This document shows positions 34,983-44,769 of a DNA stretch of 64,000 nucleotides, piece after piece. Source of the stretch: CAVYUC01 sp963783085. Lineage in GTDB: Bacteria; Bacteroidota; Bacteroidia; Bacteroidales; Prolixibacteraceae. The translations under genes were made by a program, and so were the position numbers. The notes below the pieces were generated by a model. That model worked only from the letters and a program-made list of their open reading frames with translations. It did not search any database and had not been told where the DNA came from. Location of the stretch: assembly GCA_963783085.1 (NCBI GenBank), contig CAWAMJ010000002.1, positions 1-64,000 of the forward strand, in the 5' to 3' direction. Within the stretch, counting starts at the first letter, position 1; the number at the start of each line of letters is the position of its first letter.

Positions 34983-35104
34983 TATTTTATTGATTTTTAT
35001 GCATTTGAAAAATACATTGTTATTTTTAGTGCCGGAACTGATTTTCCTGTTATCGTTTTAAAAAATAACAAGGGAACAAACGTAATAACTAATTAAACCA
35101 GGCG

Positions 35105-36538
35105 ATGATAAAATCGGAGCAACTATCCCTCAAAAGTGAAAACAACCTGTTTCGTATTTTTGTATTATCGGCGGTGGCTGCGCTTGGCGGCTTCCTGTTT
35201 GGATTCGACAGCGGTGTAATTAACGGAACAGTGGACGCGCTGCAGCGGGCTTTTCAATCTTCGGCCGTTGGTACCGGGTTTAATGTTGCTTCGGTATTGA
35301 TTGGTTGTGCTGCGGGCGCCTTTTTTGCCGGAATGCTTGCCGATAAAATAGGGAGAAAATATACGCTTCTTATAGCTGCGGTGGCGTTTATCATCAGCGC
35401 CTGGGGCTCGGGAATTTCAACAGGGTCAGGCCAATTTGTGGTTTACCGGTTGCTGGGAGGACTGGCGGTGGGCGCATCCAGTATTATTTCGCCGGCGTAC
35501 ATCAGCGAAATAGCGCCTCCCAAAATCCGCGGGCAACTTATTTCGCTGCAGCAACTGGCCATCGTACTAGGACTTTTTTTTGCTTTTTTCAGCAACTATA
35601 ACCTGGCATCGGCTGCCGGAAATGCTTCAGCGGAGCTGTGGTGGGGGTTCAATGCCTGGCAATGGATGTTCTGGGTTGAACTTTTTCCGGCAACCGTATT
35701 CTTTTTGTGCCTGCTGTTTATTCCCGAATCGCCGCGTTTTCTGGTGATGGTGAACCGCCCGGAAAAAGCGGTTAAAGTATTGGCAGGAATTACCAATCCC
35801 GGAACCGCGAAAGCGCTGGTTGAAGAAATTAATGCTACGGTTCTTCACGGGCGGAAACCCCGGTTGTCGGATATCATCAATAAAAAAACGAGAAAAATAT
35901 TTCCTGTGGTTTGGATTGGAATCGGTTTAGCGGCGTTGCAGTCGTTTACCGGTATCGATGTCGTTTTTTATTATGGCGCCGTGTTGTGGCAGGCGGCTGG
36001 CTTCACCGAAGCTGACGCACTGCTGACAAATGTAGTTATGGGAGGCGTGAACATTGCATTCACAGTTTTGGCCATTTCCCTCGTCGATCGTGTTGGACGA
36101 AAACCATTGTTGCTGATTGGCGGATTGGGACAGGCTGTGATGCTCGGGCTGTTGTCGGGAGTATTTTCTTTCAGCGCCGAAGATGCGACACGAGGCATTG
36201 AAATGAGCGGAACAACCGGTATTCTGGCATTATCTTCCGCCATCGGATTTATTGCGTTTTTTGCGCTAACCTGGGGACCTGTGATGTGGGTGATGCTGGG
36301 TGAAATGTTTTCCAACAGATTCCGCGGAACGGCGCTCGCACTCGCCGGCATGTCGAACTGGCTGGCAAATTTCGTAGTTGCCATTACTTTCCCTGTTTTA
36401 TTAACCAATTTCGGTTTGGGAATTTCTTACGGTATTTATGCATTCTTCGGAATCCTTGCTTTTTTATTTGTGTTCCGGTATGTGGGAGAAACAAAAGGAA
36501 AAAGCCTGGAAGAAATCTCACGTGAGCAGGAAAAATGA
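35105..36538 (+). CDS. MFS sugar porter
   Basis: 477-residue, 12-helix major facilitator of the sugar porter family (XylE/GLUT-like). Diagnostic motifs are GGFLFGFDSGVINGTVDALQ (helix 1), DKIGRKYTLL and DRVGRKPLLL (loops 2-3 and 8-9), SEIAPPKIRGQLISLQQLAI, PESPRFLV after helix 6, QSFTGIDVVFYYG (helix 7) and VGETKGKSLEEI at the C-terminus. It should import a monosaccharide by proton symport. It is convergent with the catabolic locus and only 17 bases from its last gene, so it may carry that locus's product into the cell. Confidence 0.93.
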   Translation: MIKSEQLSLKSENNLFRIFVLSAVAALGGFLFGFDSGVINGTVDALQRAFQSSAVGTGFNVASVLIGCAAGAFFAGMLADKIGRKYTLLIAAVAFIISAWGSGISTGSGQFVVYRLLGGLAVGASSIISPAYISEIAPPKIRGQLISLQQLAIVLGLFFAFFSNYNLASAAGNASAELWWGFNAWQWMFWVELFPATVFFLCLLFIPESPRFLVMVNRPEKAVKVLAGITNPGTAKALVEEINATVLHGRKPRLSDIINKKTRKIFPVVWIGIGLAALQSFTGIDVVFYYGAVLWQAAGFTEADALLTNVVMGGVNIAFTVLAISLVDRVGRKPLLLIGGLGQAVMLGLLSGVFSFSAEDATRGIEMSGTTGILALSSAIGFIAFFALTWGPVMWVMLGEMFSNRFRGTALALAGMSNWLANFVVAITFPVLLTNFGLGISYGIYAFFGILAFLFVFRYVGETKGKSLEEISREQEK

Positions 36539-36555
36539 AGGTTTTCTTTTAGCTC

Positions 36556-37434
36556 TTACACATCCGGCAGATACTTTTTTAGCATTTGAATCCCTTTTTT
36601 AATTTCTTCCCGTCCGCTGGATTCAATTCCATACCAGCCCCGGTAACCGCTGTCGCGACATATTTTTATCATTTTCGCATTTAGTTCCTCAGTAGGTTGG
36701 TTCCGGTATGATAAACCTTTGGCATAAGGCAACATTTTTTCAAGGTATTCCACGTTATCGTAATCAATGCCGGAGGGTTGCCGCCAGTCGGGGTAAGAGC
36801 CAAAATATAAATTATTTACCTCCGTTATCAAACGCACCATCCAATCGGCATCGTTTGAAACACCACCATGATTCTCAATACAAATACCAATATTTGCAGG
36901 CATTGAATATTCCAGCATCATGTTGTAGGTTTCTGCAGACCATTTCAGCGCTTCATCTTTATTCACATCTTTCGGCCCGCGACAATTGGTGCGGATTGAA
37001 TGACACCCAAGATAATGCGCAATATCTATCCACTTTTTATGGTTTGTCACGGTTTGTTTTCGTTCGTTTTTATCCGGTGTACAGGTTTCGCCTTCATCAT
37101 CAACCATCACCAAAACCATTTTAACACCATTGTCGCCGGCATTTTGTTTTAACCGGTTCAGATAGGAAATTGTCGGAACTTCAAACAATGTGTTCACAAA
37201 CTCGATTCCGTTGATGTCAAAATCTTCTCGCGCAATTTTTGGAAAATCAAGGGTTTTCCACTTTCCATCCCTGATTTCCTGCACCAGTGCCCATTGTGCA
37301 AGTGAGATATCATCTTTAACCATTCCCGGCGAAGGAGCTGCAAATGATTGTTTTACAACTGCCGGCACTGCAATTCCTGCTACACTTATTGCCAGGGTTT
37401 TTGATACAAAATTTCTACGACTAATATTTTTCAT
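36556..37434 (-). CDS. sugar phosphate isomerase/epimerase-like TIM barrel, Tat-exported
   Basis: 292-residue xylose-isomerase-like TIM barrel. It starts with a Tat-type signal (SRRNFVSKTLAISVAGIAVPA). Metal-site features include Glu in CIENHGGVSND and YGIESSGREEIKKG at the C-terminus; LSYRNQPTEEL precedes it. Such exported proteins accompany Gfo/Idh oxidoreductases in Bacteroidota catabolic loci, where they act on keto-sugar intermediates (inference). It is the last gene of the minus-strand locus. Confidence 0.83.
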   Translation of the reverse strand: MKNISRRNFVSKTLAISVAGIAVPAVVKQSFAAPSPGMVKDDISLAQWALVQEIRDGKWKTLDFPKIAREDFDINGIEFVNTLFEVPTISYLNRLKQNAGDNGVKMVLVMVDDEGETCTPDKNERKQTVTNHKKWIDIAHYLGCHSIRTNCRGPKDVNKDEALKWSAETYNMMLEYSMPANIGICIENHGGVSNDADWMVRLITEVNNLYFGSYPDWRQPSGIDYDNVEYLEKMLPYAKGLSYRNQPTEELNAKMIKICRDSGYRGWYGIESSGREEIKKGIQMLKKYLPDV

Positions 37435-37493
37435 GTTTTTATAAATTGAATTTTTCTAACCCAACGTTTGTTTTTTTCCCAAATAACCATCTG

Positions 37494-38516
37494 TCACTTT
37501 TCCAAATTCTGCATCCTGACTTCCCTCGACCGGTTAAAATAACTATCCAGTAATTCTATTTCAAATTCTTCAGCCATCTCCTCAGCGCTCACAGTTTCGT
37601 GCCCGCTTGTAATTAGAACAGGACCCAGTTTCCCCGGATCGGTTACAATTACCGTTTTACCATATTTCTTTTTGAGTTCGCGAAGCTTCCCCCAGTTGTT
37701 ATCGAGATGGGCCATTGTTCGATCGAGATTTATTGTAGCTACCACAAAATCGAAATAATTCGTGTTTGAGGCAACAATGTTGCCAAGCGGATTAAGGATT
37801 TCCGAGGGAATTTCGCGAAAACCGGTGGCTGCCACAAAGAATGAACGGCACTGGTATGCCCAGTAACTTTGCATTAAACCGCCATGATACATCGAAGAAA
37901 ACACGAGAATATCGGGTTTTTGAGCTGCATACCGGTCGCACAATTCAGTAAAATTCAAGTCGTAACAAATGACGCAGGCTACTGTTCCAAAATCACATTG
38001 AAAAACAGGCGCCTTTGTTCCGGGGACAATCCCGCTTTCAATTTCACCAACTGTCGGGAAGTTTTTGTTGTAAATGCCGGCAACGTTTCCCTGGCGGTCG
38101 AGCAATACGTCCGAATTTCTCCATGTACCGTTTTCTTCCTGCCACTTGGTTCCAAAAACAAGGTAACACTGATTTTCTTTTGCAACCGAAGAGAAAAAAT
38201 CCCAAACCTGTTTTTTTCTCGCCTGGTAATATTCCAGTTGTTCTTTTGTTGACAAACCTCCCGGACGATCGCAGGCTTCGGGTAATGCAATTAAATCGGG
38301 ACGATCGGGAAGTACCTGTTTCAGCTCATTTCCCCAAAATTCGATTACCCGTTCTACCATAGTTTGGTAACCAACGGATTTATCCATAGCCGGCGGACGG
38401 GTACCGATTGTAGCAACGGTTACATTGTTCGCGGCATTGCCCGTTGTAGTTGTGAATATCAGGGACAAAACCAGAATCAGGCTTCTCCCCCATTTTCGTT
38501 TATTTTCTTTTTTCAT
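37494..38516 (-). CDS. nitrilase-superfamily carbon-nitrogen hydrolase, secreted
   Basis: 340-residue protein with a signal peptide (RSLILVLSLIFTTTTGNAA). The Glu-Lys-Cys triad is visible: Glu80 (LIALPEACD), Lys151 (YNKNFPTVGE) and Cys184 (CVICYDLNF). Family enzymes hydrolyse amides or N-carbamoyl groups. Within this locus it might remove an amide or N-acyl group from the substrate (inference). It lies 59 bases upstream of the isomerase gene and 35 bases downstream of the glycosidase-like gene. Confidence 0.87.
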   Translation of the reverse strand: MKKENKRKWGRSLILVLSLIFTTTTGNAANNVTVATIGTRPPAMDKSVGYQTMVERVIEFWGNELKQVLPDRPDLIALPEACDRPGGLSTKEQLEYYQARKKQVWDFFSSVAKENQCYLVFGTKWQEENGTWRNSDVLLDRQGNVAGIYNKNFPTVGEIESGIVPGTKAPVFQCDFGTVACVICYDLNFTELCDRYAAQKPDILVFSSMYHGGLMQSYWAYQCRSFFVAATGFREIPSEILNPLGNIVASNTNYFDFVVATINLDRTMAHLDNNWGKLRELKKKYGKTVIVTDPGKLGPVLITSGHETVSAEEMAEEFEIELLDSYFNRSREVRMQNLEK

Positions 38517-38551
38517 GATTTGAATTTTAGATTGTTGATTGAATTGAATGG

Positions 38552-40783
38552 TTACAAGATTTCGGCATTTTTAAAGGCATTTTTTGCTTCCTCAATATTG
38601 GTTCCGGTTTCCAGGAAAAGACGATTGCCTGCCGGAATAACAATACCACCGGATGTTTTTCTTATTTCAACCGGCTCGCCTGATTCCTTATAAAGTTTAA
38701 CTTTCGCGGCGTCCAGGTTCAGGCTTATTTTTTCTTCGCCTGTTGTATCCCAGTAAACCACGGTGGTCTTTTCGTTTTTGCTGAAAACAAACGCCCTGAC
38801 GTTTTTATTTCCATTTGCCACTTTAATCTGTTCATAAGGCAACAATTCATATTCTCCCCTTTTACCTTTTAAAAGGATATGTTCCTGATTTGGATTTCGT
38901 AATACCTTTTTCTGATCTTCGCTAAGAATCCCGTCGATTCTTGCATCTTCCCAGCGTTTAATTACTTCCATATTATCGGCGGTTCGTGGATTTGCTTCAA
39001 ACTGTTCGGTCCGGGCAACCAGCGAAATGGGACAACCCCAGGCTGCTGCACGGCTGCAAACATATTCATACATATCGGGTTGCATTCCTACAGTAGATTC
39101 ACCGGGAGGCGTGCTTCCAAGCCATCCAAAATCGATGGATGTAAAATCGTTCGAAACCAGTGCAGCTTCTGCAAGCGGATATCTGATTGTGGCTTGTTTT
39201 ACAACTTCGGGCGCAAATACATCAAAAGCATTTCCACGGGTTAAAATATGCCAGCTAAAATGCGATTTTAAGGCGCCTTCGGCAAAAGCCGGCGCCGGCT
39301 GCAAACGATTATATACCTTTAACTGCGCCAGTGAAGTATAAAACCAATACGGCGGATGTATATCCTCGGCGCCATCGAAATAAAGAAAATCCAAACCAGC
39401 CTCGTTGTATATTTTCCCTATTCGTTCAGCTACTTCCAGCTGAATACTCGTTCGCTGGTCGAAACGTACCCATTTGGTCCAGGTGTCCACATCGAGCAGG
39501 CCAAACCGGAATCCTGGCTTATAAGCCGATGACGTTGTTCCCAGTGCACCGCGACTACAACCGGTAAACTGATACGGCCGTTCGTTTGTATATCCTGAAT
39601 ATTCGATAAGTTCATCGCCGATTTTTAAGATTTTTCTGCCTTCTTCAAGAGTACAACCAGCAGGATTTTCTTCCACAAAAACAACATCGGCGTGTTTATC
39701 GAGTGGTGCCGCCAGTATAAACGAACGACTTAAGTTTAGCCTGTAATCGGGAACCGGTGTAATGTATTTATCCGCTTTTTCAGCTTTGTTATACCAGATG
39801 TGAACACCGGCTATCATTCCGGCATCTTTTATCTTTTGAACCACTTTTTGAAGGTCTTTTATACCGTTTGGATAAAAATCATTCCAGTTATAATGCCCTA
39901 CTGTTTCAGCAAAAGCGGTGCAGGAAATCTGAATAGCCCGAAAACCACCCTGTTTGGCGTAATCAATATGCTTGTCAATGTTTTCAGGAGTTGCATCCCA
40001 AACTTCATAATAGGAATATTTGTATGAATTACTTCGTCGGCTTTCAACTCCCTTGGGCAGGTTAAAGTCGTTTTCCACTTTGCCGATACAGTCGAGCAAT
40101 TTATTTTTTTCAGTGGCAATTAAAGCTGCCCCAACACCTTCCGGTTTTACATCCGCTTCCATTCCCGCCTTAAAAATCCGGTAACCATCGCGCTCTTCAG
40201 CATCAATTTTTGCATACGGATCCGTGGCAAGAAGATTCACCGCTACTTCATCATCCCAAGTCACATTGAGCCATTCGCCAAAATTCTCCCTGTTTTTTAC
40301 CGGTAGCTGCAGCAACGTAAATTCATCGATTTCCGTTTTTCGTTTTTCCCTGAAATCATCAAAGTTGTAATCAAATTTTTTCAGTTTGAAGCTAATATAG
40401 GAATCGGTTGTTTTCACCTGAATGGTCGCTACATTTCTTTCCGGAACGAAACTGACGACCAAATCACCGTTTTCCCACCAAACTGAATCGGCCGCAAAAG
40501 TTTTGGATTTGGCCGGATGCGATAACTGAAGTTCATTGTCGTACGGACGGTACTGGGTTAAAGTAAAAGCCGGCACATGTACATTCTGCTGAAGACATTC
40601 CTGCCCGGTGGATTTTTGAACCAGGCTCACGGCCTCACCTCGGGCGCTGATTACCAACCGCATTTGTGAATTTTCAATCACAATGTTTTTTCCTTCGTCT
40701 GCCCTGATTTGACTAAATAAAAGTACTGCGGCGAAAACCAAAATCGCTTTTATCCCTGTTTTTTTTGCGGCTAAACATTTCAT
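38552..40783 (-). CDS. large secreted glycosidase-like protein of unclear family
   Basis: 743-residue protein with a signal peptide (KAILVFAAVLLFSQIRA). The N-terminal part (to about 230) is beta-rich (VIENSQMRLVISARGEAVSL). The middle looks like a TIM barrel (DKHIDYAKQGGFRAIQIS; IKDAGMIAGVHIWYNKA; YNEAGLDFLYFDGAEDIHPP). Between barrel strands lies a small insert (KILKIGDELIEYSGYTNERP). The strand-end Asp in LYFDGAED is a candidate catalytic residue, resembling GH36/GH27-like barrels. A C-terminal beta domain ends the chain. I cannot assign a CAZy family. Its position among sugar-acting enzymes supports a glycosidase role. Confidence 0.65.
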   Translation of the reverse strand: MKCLAAKKTGIKAILVFAAVLLFSQIRADEGKNIVIENSQMRLVISARGEAVSLVQKSTGQECLQQNVHVPAFTLTQYRPYDNELQLSHPAKSKTFAADSVWWENGDLVVSFVPERNVATIQVKTTDSYISFKLKKFDYNFDDFREKRKTEIDEFTLLQLPVKNRENFGEWLNVTWDDEVAVNLLATDPYAKIDAEERDGYRIFKAGMEADVKPEGVGAALIATEKNKLLDCIGKVENDFNLPKGVESRRSNSYKYSYYEVWDATPENIDKHIDYAKQGGFRAIQISCTAFAETVGHYNWNDFYPNGIKDLQKVVQKIKDAGMIAGVHIWYNKAEKADKYITPVPDYRLNLSRSFILAAPLDKHADVVFVEENPAGCTLEEGRKILKIGDELIEYSGYTNERPYQFTGCSRGALGTTSSAYKPGFRFGLLDVDTWTKWVRFDQRTSIQLEVAERIGKIYNEAGLDFLYFDGAEDIHPPYWFYTSLAQLKVYNRLQPAPAFAEGALKSHFSWHILTRGNAFDVFAPEVVKQATIRYPLAEAALVSNDFTSIDFGWLGSTPPGESTVGMQPDMYEYVCSRAAAWGCPISLVARTEQFEANPRTADNMEVIKRWEDARIDGILSEDQKKVLRNPNQEHILLKGKRGEYELLPYEQIKVANGNKNVRAFVFSKNEKTTVVYWDTTGEEKISLNLDAAKVKLYKESGEPVEIRKTSGGIVIPAGNRLFLETGTNIEEAKNAFKNAEIL

Positions 40784-40795
40784 TGCTGAATTATT

Positions 40796-41536
40796 TTAGG
40801 TTCCATTTCCCTCCGGATCTATTTTATTTTTATCAACTAATTTCGGTTTTGGCTGAATGACTTCAATATTCATGATATCGAAAACATCTTTTGCAGTTGT
40901 TATTCCGTCTGAAACCGGTTCCACTCTTGTTTCTCCGTTTTCCCAGACGGATTGACCAGCCAGTTCAAAATTAAATGCCTGCCCTTCTTCAGCCGTAACT
41001 TGCGCCTTAAAAAGTAGCGCCGGTTGACCATTACTAAATTCGTCTACCTGAAAGTTTTGAATATCTTCCCGCGGAAAAGCATCGTTAAAATCGCCTGCCA
41101 GGTTCATTTCCACCCAGCAAATCCACCTGGAACCCGGTTTTACTTCGGCCCTAACCGAAAAATAATCGTCTTTTGGCGTTGCACCGGTAACAGCCAGTGG
41201 CGGAACCTTTTCGGCGTCAGCTTGCCCGGATTCGTTCACCTTGAATAATTCAAACCAACGCGGCAGCGCGACCGGTACATTGGCTTTACCTTCCCAGTCG
41301 CCAACCGCTACACGATGAGTTACAAAAACAGTCATTCGCTGTTGTGTTTCCGGGTCTTCCAGCCAAACGGCAAACTGCGGTGGTTCGGCAAAAGTCGACA
41401 GGTAAATCAACTCTTTGTTTTGATGGATATTGACCTGCAATTGGGTGCGCCCGCATGTACTAATCAGTTCCCAACCCATTACAATAACAAACAGAACTAC
41501 AATACTTGCTCCTCCCGCAATCAGTCTCTTTTTCAT
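40796..41536 (-). CDS. unknown membrane-anchored protein (DUF2271-like)
   Basis: 246 residues from the ATG at 41536; an in-frame TTG at 41557 would add seven. An N-terminal membrane helix (LIAGGASIVVLFVIVMGWELI) anchors a beta-rich domain (YLSTFAEPPQFAVWLEDPET, VFVTHRVAVGDWEGK, RWICWVEMNLAGDFNDAFP) that resembles DUF2271-type proteins. It lies 12 bases before the glycosidase-like gene. Function is unknown. Confidence 0.6.
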   Translation of the reverse strand: MKKRLIAGGASIVVLFVIVMGWELISTCGRTQLQVNIHQNKELIYLSTFAEPPQFAVWLEDPETQQRMTVFVTHRVAVGDWEGKANVPVALPRWFELFKVNESGQADAEKVPPLAVTGATPKDDYFSVRAEVKPGSRWICWVEMNLAGDFNDAFPREDIQNFQVDEFSNGQPALLFKAQVTAEEGQAFNFELAGQSVWENGETRVEPVSDGITTAKDVFDIMNIEVIQPKPKLVDKNKIDPEGNGT

Positions 41537-41575
41537 TTGTTCATTTGTATATTTCAACCAAATTCTACTCTGTTT

Positions 41576-44500
41576 TTAGTTCAATATTCCTGATTTAAGC
41601 AACTCCTTTAAAACATTATAATTTACATCTGTTGAATTGTAGCCTGACGATTCTGCGTTTTTTTCAAAAAATACTGCAGTAACCCATTTGGCAACCGGAT
41701 TATCAGAGGTATTTTCACTCCATCGTTTTAAAAGGTCGTTTGCATCGCTTTGGTTGCCGGATTCTTTCATAGCCAAAACAGTTACCAGGTTATTCGGCGA
41801 TGCCGCAATTTCACCTTCCTCGTTCACGTAACTATTGTAACTGTTAATTTTATCCAGCATTTGCTGCGCGCCGGTTTTATTTCCCGATTTTTTGTAACAA
41901 AGAAATGCCATCCAGTCTTCCAGCCGTTCATCAATATCTTCCTGGTAAGGTTTTCCAACTCCCAGATTCTCCGGCCACTTTCTGGAATCGGAAATATAAC
42001 CGAGCGCTTTTTTACAGCGATTTTTATCCATCGACTGTATCGCAAGCATCAACTTTGTTTCTTTGTAGAGTTGCCGTCCTCTGCTGGCGCCTTCGTTGGG
42101 CAATACCACAATTTGTTTTAACAGAACATCGGCATCTTCATATTTTTTATTCAACAATAAAGTTTGTGCATAAAGTAGCCCCAGGTAGTAGTTGTTTTTG
42201 AATTTATTGTAATATATCGCAGCCACAGAATCAGCTTTTTCAACCTCATTTTTTTCAATGTAAAAGCGAGCCAAATCTCTTCCGAACCGCCACTGATTGG
42301 GATTGAGCGAAACCGCAGTTTGCAGGTCGTGAAGAACATCAAAGTTTTCATCGTCTTTGAACAATTCAGCTCTCGACGAATAAAAAGGCGCATAGTCAGG
42401 TTTGTTCCCGCACTGCCGGAAAAGTTCTTTTGACTTTTCGATGTTATTCAAATGCCATCGAAGCAGTGCCAGTTGATACTTGTACAGCCAGAAATTATCT
42501 TCTGCAATTTGTTTTTCCAGCACTTTGGTCGTTTCTATCCGGAATGGAAATGCAAAATCGGGATTTAACTGTGTTTTATCGGGCATTTTATTTTCAAGAA
42601 AAGCCAACCAGTAAGTCACTTTTGTGTTTGGTGGGGATAGTTTCAAAACGCTTTCAGCGTCGTCAGATTGTCCAACATTATAATACCATATTCCCAATTC
42701 CAGGTAGGTTTCTTCGGGCAAATCGCCCCGAATCATTCCTGTAAAATTCTCTTTGTTTTGCTCGGTTGGATTCCACAGGTATTTTTCAAAAGAAACAAAA
42801 TGATTCAGCGGATCGAACGACAATAACGAGTCGAGTGCAATTTCGGCCTCATTTTTATTCGACAATAAACGATAACAAACGGCCAGTTGCTGCCAGGAGT
42901 CAACCGCAAAATGGTTGTAATTAATGCTTTTCCGGGCATAGTAAATCGATTTTTGAATGTTTGATTCCGCCAGGTAAAGTTTTGAGAGCTCGGTAAAGGA
43001 AGCGCTTCTGTACTCCATTCCTTGCGAAGCAATGTCAAAACCATCTTTGGCATCGACAATGTTTCCCAATTGTTTGTTGATTAATCCGTAATAATAATTT
43101 GCAGCCGGATTGTATGTATCAATGGAAAGCGCTCTTTTGGCCTTTACAAGTGCTTCATCGTAGCGCATGCTTCTGTACAAAATAATTGAGAGGTTGGTTA
43201 ATGCAGGCAGATAATTCGGATCTTTTGCCAAACAGGCTTCCAGGTTTTTTTGTGCTCCGGCATAATCTTTCTGACGCATTCTTTCTTTGCCCTGCAAATA
43301 AAGTCCGTAAACCGAATTCCAGTCAAAATCTTCCGGTGTTTGCGTTGGCCGGGCCAGAACATCTGCTGAAGGAGATGAATTATACACCAGTTTATTTTCA
43401 CCCAAAGTAACATTTACCGTTTCTTCAGGATTGGACATTCGAATGGAATCCACAAACAACTCGAGCGGTTTCAAATGGAGTGTTTTTGAAAATAATGTCC
43501 GGTTGTTGCTCACTATTTTTAGTTCATCATCAATGTTTTGAAGCGGGCTTAAATAAATTTTCAACCAGCCATTTTCGGGCTTAACATTCAATGCGCCAAA
43601 GTTATTGGCTGCCACAAATCCTTTTGTTTTTAGCACGGGAAACCAGTATTCTGTCCAGGTATCCGATTGGTGCGGCAAGAACCCTTGTGTTTGAACGGAG
43701 TAAGTGTACTACCGGCGGCTGCCTGGTTAAATAATCTTCCGCTTTGCACTTCAACATATTGTCCATCGTTGTCGGTCAGCAATTTTTCCCATATCATACC
43801 CTGCTGGGAAAGCCCCCAAATCCAGATTTTTTTCCCGGGTTTTTCGTCGTGGGGCGAATAACGTCCCATTCCAAAATCATCATCGTGCCAGTAGCCTCCG
43901 TAAAAGTTGGTGTACTTCCCAAACACATGATACGACTTGGGACCACCAAAATTGTTGTTTTCATAAAAGGAAATATTTTTCCCCTCTTTATTTATGGGCC
44001 AGTCGTGCACATCGCCACCGTGTCCTAAATAACTCGTTCCGGGGTAAATAAATTCCAGGTTTCCGGCCGCTTTTATTCCGGTATTCATCCAGGTATAATA
44101 AGGTTGTTCGGCTGTGGAAGCATTGTACCAAAACGAACTGGTGGTGAAATATGCTTTGTCCTTAGGCAGGTTGATTTCGATGCGCCAGGTACTTCGGGTG
44201 AGCAAATCCAGCACCCCGATGATGCAGCTAACACTTCCATCTTTTTTATTTACCATTTTATAATCCACCGGTGTGGCGCAGTTGGGTGTATGACCTATGA
44301 TTCCGTAGTTGGCTTCAATTCCGCCACTGGTCCAGGGCCCGCGCATGGCCACATCCCTGAACTTTACCACATGGTTGTAGTAAATAAATGGTTCGCCTGT
44401 CGATTTCTCGATTGCTGCCCATATTTTTCCACCAATTTCAGGCAGAATCATCACTTTAATGTAGTCGTTCTCCAGTTCCACCACTTTCCAATCTTTTTGA

Positions 44501-44691
44501 ATGGATTGACTGCTAAAACCATCATAACGATAGTAAGGGTATATTCTGTCCGGTTTTGCTATTGGATCGGGATCGGAAAACGGGTAAGTTGTGAATGTTT
44601 TTTGGTATTCTCTGACGGTAGCATCCGACTGCGGCCAGGCCAAATTAAATCCCGTAAAAATAAGCACGAGAATTACAACAAGTTTTTTCAT
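41576..44691 (-). pseudogene. DUF5107-TPR protein interrupted by a frameshift
   Basis: Two frames form one family protein of about 1038 residues. The first (44691 to about 43690) has a signal peptide (KKLVVILVLIFTGFNLAWPQ) and a DUF5107 aldose-epimerase-like domain (ILPEIGGKIWAAIEKSTGEP; GIEANYGIIGHTPNCATPVD). It runs off after PFKHKG. The second frame resumes at FLPHQSDTWTEYWFPVLKTK and continues through several TPR repeats to 41576. Adding one G to the GGG run (43682-43684 on the plus strand, CCC) restores the frame. This may be a real mutation, a phase-variable tract or a base-call error. Family proteins accompany SusCD loci and are thought to act on glycans. Confidence 0.8.
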
Positions 44692-44769
44692 CTTTAAAGT
44701 ATTTGCTGCTTAATTTAAGGTTTTCCGGGGAAAGTTTTCCGCACAATTGACAATTAAATACCGAAAACA

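Noticed and set aside
43675..43690. Programmed ribosomal frameshift in the DUF5107-TPR gene
   Set aside because: There is no classic slippery heptamer or downstream structure that I can identify. A mutation or base-call error in the G-run is simpler.
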